Origin: Pararge aegeria
Taxonomy: Eukaryota > Arthropoda > Insecta > Lepidoptera > Nymphalidae
DNA: 64,000 bases
Direction of reading: 5' to 3'
Assembly (NCBI RefSeq): GCF_905163445.1
Contig: NC_053183.1
Coordinates: 15,252,001-15,316,000 of the forward strand
The position numbers and the translations under genes were made by a program. A model generated the notes under the pieces. The model was not told the origin of the DNA and made no database searches. It was given only the letters and a program-made list of their open reading frames with translations. Below are positions 56,929 to 64,000 of the stretch, piece after piece. The stretch's first letter is position 1; every line of letters begins with the position of its first letter.

Positions 56929-57228
56929 GTGAAAATTTTTTTTAGTTCACATCTGCGGATATTCGTAAAAATAAGAAATAAGATGAGAAAATTAATGACG
57001 AGGGAAACAATACCAAAACAAGAATTAGTTATAGTTAGAACTAAATTGAGCGAAAAGGTCTTTGTTAGCCTGGAAAGCGGCGAGCACGAATATCTATTAA
57101 GCTCTGAGAGGCAACATAAGGAATTAGCTTATCTCTACAGCTCGACTCTTAGGTTAATCGGCAAACGATGTTATGCATTCCATTCTTACTATAGAATTTT
57201 AGCTAGCCGGCTTACCTATATTTTGTAA
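56929..57228 (+). CDS. Unrecognised 99-residue open frame
   Basis: Lys/Arg-rich, with RTKLSEKVFVSLESGEHEYL in the middle. No domain recognised, no splice sites or partner exons seen. Its composition is a little more protein-like than neighbouring chance frames, but the base rate of such frames here is high. Confidence 0.12.
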   Translation: MKIFFSSHLRIFVKIRNKMRKLMTRETIPKQELVIVRTKLSEKVFVSLESGEHEYLLSSERQHKELAYLYSSTLRLIGKRCYAFHSYYRILASRLTYIL

Positions 57229-57594
57229 TGCGGTTGCCGTTTTCTGCATAACAATTAACAAAAGGCTTTTTGTTGGCAGAAACAATTTAGGTGGTTGACC
57301 TTATTTCATTGTGAATGCTTATGTTTTAGTTACAAGTAATTATTTGGCTACTAGTCCAGGTAAATTAGTCATACATTTTGATTAAAGCTGGCTATTAAAA
57401 GATACAAAACTACAAAAAAATCACTCCAGTAATTTCTGATCCCTAAAAACTGACGTTCCTCCTCTTGAAACGTAAATTTTTATTTTAGCAGTTTGGAGTT
57501 TGATACTCGTAAATCTGATCAACAAATGAAAAGTCGCTCAACGACCTACAGAGAGATTAGCTACGGAAATGTTGAGTTTTCCTGAAGGATAGAT
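57229..57594. other. No feature seen
   Basis: AT-rich, unrecognised. Confidence 0.4.
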
Positions 57595-57850
57595 TTAGAA
57601 TGCAAACTACCAGCAAGTTGAAATGGCAATGGGCAGGCCATGCTTGTCGTTGGAAAGTTCTAGAGTTTAGAGAACGAACAAACAAGCGTAGTGAGGGACA
57701 CCCTCAAGTGCGATGGACCGACGACATAAAGAAAGTCACGGGAAGTAGGTTTATGAGGAATGCCTAGCCACAGTTATGGTTGAGCTTTTTGGGGAAAGGC
57801 CTATTTTCTGCAAAGGACGTCCGCAGGCTGAAAGGCATGGCATAATAGAT
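57595..57850 (+). pseudogene. RTE LINE C-terminal remnant
   Basis: SKLKWQWAGHACRWKVLEF, then RTNKRSEGHPQVRWTDDIKK and VTGSRFMRNA before a stop, parallel to the C-terminus of 21886-22850 with an internal deletion (about 10 residues after the Gly-His). The end SAKDVRRLKGMA continues in another frame. Dead copy of a related but different RTE subfamily. Confidence 0.8.
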
Positions 57851-58958
57851 CCATGGCACATAAAATGTCGCCTCAGAAATAATCTACAATTATATACGTA
57901 TGTATAAAAAGGTTGCATGAACGCAGCTGTCTTTATTTTGTTTTCAACAATGCAATGTTATGCCAAATTGTATACGGTGTGTTGTGTTTTTACTTTTTTT
58001 TGGTGTGCAATACAATTCATTAATTCATTCATATTTTGTCCCACAGTTGTCAATAGTGACTGGTTACTCCACCTTTACAAGAAAAAAGTGTGCCTACCAC
58101 ATAAAATGAAAAATCCATCATCTACCATCAGCAATCTGACGTAGATCAAGCGTACCTATATGTCATTGAGGGGAAAATCTTTAACAGGCTCGTCAGTTCA
58201 GGCTGTAAATGGGTCACCTAAATTTAGAAGCATTAAATTATATCATAACTCCGCCGTACCTTCGCTCGTTAACCGTCGATTCCGGTTATTATCGGTAACA
58301 TTTGGTAACTTGATGATCCTTATTTGATCCCGGAAGGAAGATACCAATTAAGGGAATATACGCAAGTTTACTCTACGGTATTATAATAACTTCACCCTTT
58401 CATGTTAAAGTTTACAAGCAAGTAATTTAGTTCGCGATATGAGCATGCCTTGTGCTACTGACTAGCCTAAGCAAACACCAAACTTAAACATAAAGTAAAT
58501 TTAAAATTTATGTAATAACTTAAAATGTAGTAAGTTAAACACAACAGCACACTGAAAACTAGAATAAGCATAAAACAGTAATATTCGAACATATTCGTGT
58601 TCATAAAGAGGTTCACGTCGCTTAGTGTTCAATGTTTCCGAACTATGAAAAATTTAGGATACGACCCTTTTCTCATATTGTAATTTACTTATCAATACCA
58701 TGTCCTTAGCCTATTAATGTCCTTATATAATTTAAACCACACGCCTTCTTCTTAAACGGAGGGAGAGATTTGGATTTTAGATTGTGCGATCCATTGTCTA
58801 GTTAGCGGACTATAACCATTACTATAATAATGATATATACGACGTGTAAAAGAATTACGAAATAATATAAATTGAACGATGTATAAGTATATTCTTCAAG
58901 GAACATCCTGTAAAAATATTAAATCAATAGAAGCATATTTATTTTTCCATACAAACGA
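57851..58958. other. No feature seen
   Basis: AT-rich, unrecognised. Short frames lack motifs. Confidence 0.4.
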
Positions 58959-59046
58959 ATTCAAAACATTCTAAGTGTTTACTTATGACAACCCTAATGA
59001 AGATAAGAGACCGACACACCTACCTACCTACCTACGCTACGCGACG
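58959..59046. repeat. Dispersed repeat D3, inverted copy 2
   Basis: AAGTGTTTACTTATGACAACC, GAAGATAAGAGACCGACAC and four CTAC units then GCTACGCGACG mirror 5511-5595. Confidence 0.75.
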
Positions 59047-59149
59047 CGTACCTATCAAAGTGACAGACAGTGACAGACAGAGTCACATGATTTTAATTTT
59101 ACATGTGATGGGGATGGGCTTTATCTGATTTCAGTAAAAACTATGGCAG

Positions 59150-59470
59150 TGGTCCGCCGATAATCACAACATATGGCAGGCAGTGGCGTGCATTGGGTTT
59201 CTTACCAGGGTATGCATACATCAGGAAAATTGCATAAAAAGGCTAAAATCCTCCTCTTATACGAGTTATATATAAATTTTAGGGTAGGCAGTGCTTTTGT
59301 GCATGTATGAAGTGCACGCCGCTGATGGCAGGCGGATTGGAGGTCACCGAAGAAGGCCGCCGTTCTCCCTTATATTCTCTTAGTCGCCACGTACGACGAC
59401 CTTGGGAAGAGGAGGAGTGGCGACTTCTGTATTCTAATGTGCCGTCACCACACGAAATCGCGAACAGTTG
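59150..59470 (+). repeat. Older dispersed repeat that received the hAT MITE
   Basis: CCGCCGATAATCACAACATA TGGCAGG before the MITE continues after it as GGCGGATTGGAGGTCACCG, TTAGTCGCCACGTACGACG and ACCACACG. The joined repeat is of a kind common in Lepidoptera; its class is not determined. Confidence 0.55.
59181..59324. mobile_element. hAT-type MITE, 144 bp, perfect 8-bp target duplication
   Basis: CAGTGGCGTGCATTGGG to AGTGCACGCCGCTG. ATGGCAGG flanks at 59173-59180 and 59325-59332. Opposite orientation to 26417 and 32278. One TIR base differs (GCCGCTG for GCCACTG). Confidence 0.93.
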
Positions 59471-59599
59471 GACGCCATATATATTTAATAAATATTTTTC
59501 ACAGCAGTACGTTATTTTTGCATGTCGCAAATCCTTACATTATGATGCACATTTGATTGGGAAGCCACCTGGGAGTACTTGCATTACTATCATAGGTAA

Positions 59600-59730
59600 T
59601 ATGTTAGTATTATCACCAGGAGTAGGTAACTAAACATACTACAAAACACCGCCTAAAAATTTGTCCTGACCCGGGAATTAAACCAAGGTTATTTACAGTT
59701 ACATACGCTAAGAACTAGAACAATAAGACA
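59600..59730 (-). mobile_element. SINE-B-like head, decayed
   Basis: GTCCTGACCCGGGAATTAAACC reverses to a B-box-like GGTTTAATTCCCGG, and GCTAAGAACTAGAAC reverses to a worn A box. Confidence 0.4.
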
Positions 59731-59773
59731 GTTCTCAATACAACGCATGTCATTTAAATTCTAATAATACGTA

Positions 59774-60079
59774 TTATCCGCAACAAAAATATGTAGACAT
59801 GCAACGAGGGAAAATCCTGTCGCTTTCGGTGTGTTCGATATCCATGAAATGTGTTTGTCTCTGAATCGTGTCACCAGCGCTCCCAATGGAAATGAGAGGC
59901 AGGAAATAGAAGCTATTCTGGATTGCCCGTATGGATCGTCTTATGTAACTAATTCCTTGTATCGTAGATTTGAAACATGGTTTCAACAATTTTCTTTGGT
60001 GTGCATTAAAAGCGTATTCATGAATTCGTTCAAATCTAGCCAATCTTTTTGTTAGCTCTGCCATCCTGGTAAAAAACAA
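59774..60079 (-). CDS. Unrecognised 101-residue open frame
   Basis: Reads MAELTKRLARFERIHEYAF near its start, then RRSIRAIQNSFYFLPL. Composition is protein-like but no family is recognised, and the opposite strand is also open for 74 codons. Could be part of an unknown TE gene or chance. Confidence 0.15.
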   Translation of the reverse strand: MFFTRMAELTKRLARFERIHEYAFNAHQRKLLKPCFKSTIQGISYIRRSIRAIQNSFYFLPLISIGSAGDTIQRQTHFMDIEHTESDRIFPRCMSTYFCCG

Positions 60080-61175
60080 ACCATGGTTTGTAAAATTTTT
60101 GTTACGTTTTATAATGCGAACTCTAGCCAGGCATCTTTTTAGTTATTTCAAACGTACCATGGTTCGAAACATAGATGTTTTTTTCATAATTTGAAGTCCT
60201 TATGATTTATTTTATGTGTTTGGATACATTATTAAAACTTATGCAAAGGTAAATATAATAGGGCATATATCATATGGCATATGTCCGGCAAAAGGAATGC
60301 AATATCTATTCCGGACTTTACTTCGCTCTGCATACTGCACTCAGATAATAACATAAAATCATCGTTACAAAAAATGTATTATAACCCTTATATTTTGACG
60401 AGAGAACACAATAATTATTGCTCAAAGAATCTGCATGGCTCATTAGCGAAGATATGTAGCCAGAATTCTTGACATAAAATCACGCAGATACATTTTGTAT
60501 AGTGTTTAATTTATGGTATATATTAGGCTAAAAGATTTTATTTTCGCAAACATTTAACCCAAGATTTAATTAAAGTCCAACCTTTTTAGCAAAACTAAAT
60601 CAACGGCAAGTCAAAGATGAAATATACCTACTCTAAACCCGTACATAAAGAAAATAAATGCAACACAGACGGATCCTGTTACGAATGACCGGGCAAAAGA
60701 TGCTCATAAAAAAAACGAAACAAAGAAATCGTGGCACCTTTTGGGAATTGCCATAAAATCTATAACTACACGTAAATGAAATGAATTGTATGTACGTGTA
60801 CATACAATTACGTGTTCAATTGAATGTTAACTGTGATGTATAATTTTACTGTAATGCAAGTCTAGTTCAGCTAGAGATCCGATAAAGTCAATCCATATGC
60901 TATTTTGTGGTGTGATATGTTAAATTATTTTTAGGTACGTTAAGGAGTATGTACCTTTCCCTTATTGGTTTTTAAGGTAATAACTTTGATGCACGAAATA
61001 CAATACTTTAGAGCCTATTTGTAAGTTCAATTTTTATTTTTATTATTCACTAATGGTGTCACCAGTACAACCAGTACCATTTGTACTCAAACCAGCTACT
61101 GATGATGATATTTAAAGCATCAAATTAAAATGGCCTACGAGTAGGTAAGTAAAAATATTTAAATCTTTATGTTTA
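60080..61175. other. No clear feature
   Basis: AT-rich. A 12-bp-arm hairpin AATTGTATGTAC-GT-GTACATACAATT lies at 60784-60809. Otherwise unrecognised. Confidence 0.4.
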
Positions 61176-61531
61176 ACTAGCTGTCCTGGCGAACTTCGTA
61201 CCGCGGATAATTTTTTTTATGAATGTTTTATTTTAATACTTATTATCCTATTCCGGTTTAAGAGGAATCCAAAAAATCTAATATCATAAAAATTGGTCCA
61301 GCCGTTCTTGAGTTATAAATGGTGTAACTAACACATCTTCTTTTTATATATATACTAGCTCTCCCGGCAAACTTCGTAACGCGGATCTTTTTTTTTTTAT
61401 TAATGTTTTATTTTAATACTTATTATCCTATTCCGGTCTAAGAGGAATCGAAAAAATCAAATATCATAAAAATTGGTCCAGCCGTTCTTGAGTTATAAAT
61501 GGTGTAACTAAAACAATTTTCTTTTATAGAT
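61176..61531 (-). repeat. Tandemly duplicated CTAG-type repeat, period 178 bp
   Basis: ACTAGCTGTCCTGGCGAAC (61176) and ACTAGCTCTCCCGGCAAAC (61354) each start a unit containing ATGTTTTATTTTAATAC, CTTATTATCCTATTCCGG and TTGGTCCAGCCGTTCTTGAG. The two units differ at only a few positions. Related to the Helitron-like ends elsewhere. Confidence 0.85.
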
Positions 61532-61896
61532 GTTAATTATCGACTAAGTTACGACTTTGCAGAAGTCTTTGCAGGCATTTAATATTGTATAGGTCCGTTA
61601 ACAGATTCATAAATCAACATCTTTGACTGTCAAATAAACTCATTCATGACTCAGTTGATGCAGAGGTAGGGACGCTAAAAAGGTTAATTAGGGTTTGGGC
61701 AAATGAAGCCGACCCTAAGATGATTAACTCGATATTCCGGAGGTCGTTGTACCCGTGGGTGGAACCAGCCGCTATCTAATGATCAGTTGCCTAATGACGT
61801 CATAAAGGTGAATGATGAGCTTCTGGGTGACCTATTTAAAAATTGACTGCTAAAGATATAATATCTGTGTGCGAGATTGAAAGACAAATGATTTTT
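61532..61896. other. No feature seen
   Basis: Unrecognised. Confidence 0.4.
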
Positions 61897-62202
61897 ATGC
61901 GTCAACCCAATACCGGCCAACTACAGGGCACGGGTCTCCTCCCACAATGAGAGGGGTTAGGGCCGCAGTCCATCACGATGCCCCAGTGCGGATTGGTGAA
62001 CTCCACACACCTTTGAGAATATTATGGAGAACTCTCAGGCATGCCGGTTTACTCACTATGTTTTCCTTCACGGTTGAAGCTAGGGAAATTTTAATTGCTT
62101 AAAACGCACATAACTTAGAAAGGTTAGAAGTGCGTGCTGGGACTAGAACTCGGCCTCCCAGAAGGAAGTTGTAGTCCTACTCATTGGGCTATAATCGCTT
62201 AC
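61897..62202 (-). mobile_element. SINE-A, full length
   Basis: GCGTCAACCCAATACCGGCC, GGGTCTCCTCCCACAATGAG, AACGCACATAACTTAGAAAG, GGGACTAGAACTCGGCCTCC and CATTGGGCTATAATCGC. The B box is damaged (CTAG for TTCG). Confidence 0.88.
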
Positions 62203-63539
62203 TTTCCTTTTTTATACGACTACAAAAAAATTTAGTGTAGTCTAAATACATGCACAGATTTGGATGTAGTAATATTAATATTGAAATTCGAGCACTGTTC
62301 AGCAGCCGTGTTTTTTTTTAATTTGATGTAAGCTTCTTTATGACACTCTTACTGTGTTTAAACCTGAGTAATATGGTCACGTGATTAAAGTAAATGTTAA
62401 GTCATAATTAGAAACTCTTGTAACTAAATGTATAAGAAGTTTAAGTTAAAATCAAGCAACTCATAAGTCAAGTTTATATGCAAGATTGTAAAAAACTTCT
62501 AAATGCATTGCAGTGCAAGAGAATTGATTTGGGCACTGGCTTTAAATCCGTAAGGCGGCTATAAGGCGTCATTTTCGAATCCAAAAATTGGTGGAGAATT
62601 CAGAAATAAAGTCTTTTCTCGATTTTTTTTAATAAGGAACTATTTGTTTTTATTGTTTGTTTATACTAAATCAGAGACAAGTGAAGATGAGCATGATCAT
62701 CATCAAGAATAATATTCCATTGCTGACCAGCCGCATGATCACACAGTCCAGATTTTTCTGGCCTCTTGTTAGGAGAAACGGATAAAACAGAACTTAGAAT
62801 CACCAGCTGCTTCGTAAGTTTATGAATTTTTTTACTGTAATATGGCAAGAAAGTGTATCGGTATGTCTTTTATTTGCTACATATAATATATGACTCCAGA
62901 TTATTCCGAAATTTCGCATGAATATAGCTTTGTTGCTAAGAAGATAGATACCTACAAGTTAAGTCTATGTTCCTTACTTTACACAGGGAATGTTCTGTAA
63001 TTTATATTACAGTTTCATTTTACCATACACGCGGATGAAGCTGCAGCCACAGCTTACCTACTTGTATATATTCACCTCTAGTACGTTAGAATGAAAAGGA
63101 AATGGAACGAAAAGCGAAATCTACTCGCTCTATTCGTACCGGCAACGGAAAACCAATAACTGGCAAATCTCTGTTAAAAACCTTCAGAAAAACATCTAAA
63201 ATTTATTAAAACAGCTGCGCTCGTGGTATTAGAATGAATTTTACATATGCCCAAGCACCGACCCAACCACAGTCGGGCCGTGTGGTTAGAGAAATACGTT
63301 GAGTTCTCACACGAAAAGGTACCTTATCCTACATCTAACTGTAATATTCCATCTGCGAAAGATAGATGCATAGTCCATGTTTCGGCCCTTTTCAATTTTG
63401 TGGATATTACGAGTATTGTTGTGGATATTACGGTAACGGAGCGAAATGTGCGTAGAGCATGCATTTTGGAAAATCTGTATATAATGCATAAAGATTGAAT
63501 CGAGTTTACTGGTGAACCTAGGCCAAAGATACGGTTATC
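62203..63539. other. No clear feature
   Basis: AT-rich. CACGCGGATGAAGCTGCAGCC at 63028-63048 is a Helitron-like end remnant. Overlapping frames at 63247-63498 on both strands lack motifs. Confidence 0.4.
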
Positions 63540-63660
63540 CTAGAGCGGGCAGTTACCTTGGCCAAAGAATTAGTTTGGCCATCCAAAGGGGCAATGCTGC
63601 CAGCATCTTAGGAACTGTGCCTCTCCGCGGTGGTTTCGAAAAAGTTTTAGATTTTATTTA
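63540..63660 (+). pseudogene. LINE ORF C-terminus (5'-truncated)
   Basis: One frame reads YLGQRISLAIQRGNAASILG, then TVPLRGGFEKVLDFI and a stop, followed by T-rich 3' UTR-like DNA with TTTAGTTTT. I know this Gln-Arg-Gly-Asn-Ala-Ala block as the tail of an insect non-LTR retrotransposon polyprotein, but cannot name the clade with certainty. The upstream coding part is absent. Confidence 0.5.
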
Positions 63661-64000
63661 GTTTTACATAGTTTATTTTAGGTTATATTTATAAAGATTG
63701 CAGTAATTAAAAATAACACGATACACAATTACTTGGTTTTCACGGATAGCAAATTAAGCTTTGCATTATAAAGAGATTAATGTAACTCATGTCAGCGGTG
63801 GTTCTGTCAGCTGCTTTTGCAAGACTTTGTACCTTTGGTAACAATGGAAATACCTGGTCTGATGATTGGATCTGAATGTGATCATGGGAACTTCGCTTTA
63901 GTTAATGTAGACCCAGCGCGTTTGAATTTTTTGGAACGGTCTTAAATGTTAGGAAGGAATGGATTGTTATCACTATCAGGGTCTAGATAGAGCCAATATA
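63661..64000. other. No clear feature
   Basis: Probable 3' UTR of the preceding LINE fragment up to about 63720, then unrecognised sequence to the window end. Confidence 0.35.

Noticed and set aside
60784..60809. Hairpin as possible microRNA or operator
   Set aside because: 12-bp arms with a 2-nt centre; alternating purine-pyrimidine palindromes like this are common in AT-rich DNA.
1..64000. CRISPR array, operons, phage or bacterial genes
   Set aside because: No regularly spaced repeats, no ribosome binding sites and no dense gene layout; spliced genes and SINEs show the DNA is eukaryotic.

Overview
The window is AT-rich eukaryotic nuclear DNA, most likely from a butterfly or moth. It has no prokaryotic gene layout. 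It is packed with short, degenerate transposon copies of kinds typical of Lepidoptera: tRNA-derived SINEs, RTE and Jockey-type LINE remnants, hAT, mariner-type and Harbinger elements, and Helitron-like repeats beginning or ending in CTAG. It has many microsatellites and almost no coding sequence. The species cannot be told from the sequence.

Only one stretch looks like a host gene: a 144-bp exon on the minus strand at 4782-4925. It has a clean acceptor, a clean donor and one open frame, and it carries a CGGQCC motif and spacing that fit the N-terminal part of a glypican (a Dally/Dally-like heparan sulfate proteoglycan core protein). No other exon of this gene was recognised. The simplest reading is that most of the window, above 4925, is a large 5' intron or upstream region of that gene, and that 1-4781 is the following intron. 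Three low-repeat blocks (33000-33330, 48360-48520, 56460-56880) are candidate conserved regulatory DNA.

Layout. 1-1362: 5' half of a PIF/Harbinger transposon on the minus strand, whose transposase is split by an intron that holds a 451-bp TA-flanked MITE. 4782-4925: glypican-like exon. 5.3-9.2 kb: a TG microsatellite, LINE 3' tails, a SINE, and a MITE interrupted by a LINE tail. 12.1 kb: a long foldback hAT-type MITE. 14.85-15.41 kb: a nearly perfect 50-bp inverted repeat pair. 16 kb: RTE remnant. 18.4-19.4 kb: duplicated and nested LINE tails. 21.87-22.86 kb: the best-preserved retrotransposon piece, an open RTE reverse-transcriptase C-terminal half. 26.4, 32.3 and 59.2 kb: three 143-144-bp hAT MITEs, each with a perfect 8-bp target duplication. 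38.6-38.9 kb: frameshifted Jockey-type reverse transcriptase. 41-43 kb: a SINE with a new palindrome and a head-to-tail pair of Helitron-like repeats. 61.2-61.5 kb: a tandemly duplicated repeat. 63.5 kb: LINE ORF C-terminus.

About fifteen copies of one SINE family (here SINE-A) and nine of a second (SINE-B) are scattered on both strands. SINE-A ends in the same kind of GTTGATGATGA tail as the RTE element, which suggests that RTE machinery mobilised it. Family names SINE-A/B/C, L2/L3/L4, MITE-X and D1-D4 are local labels. I found no new protein system; the value of the window lies in the glypican exon and in the structure and nesting of its transposons.
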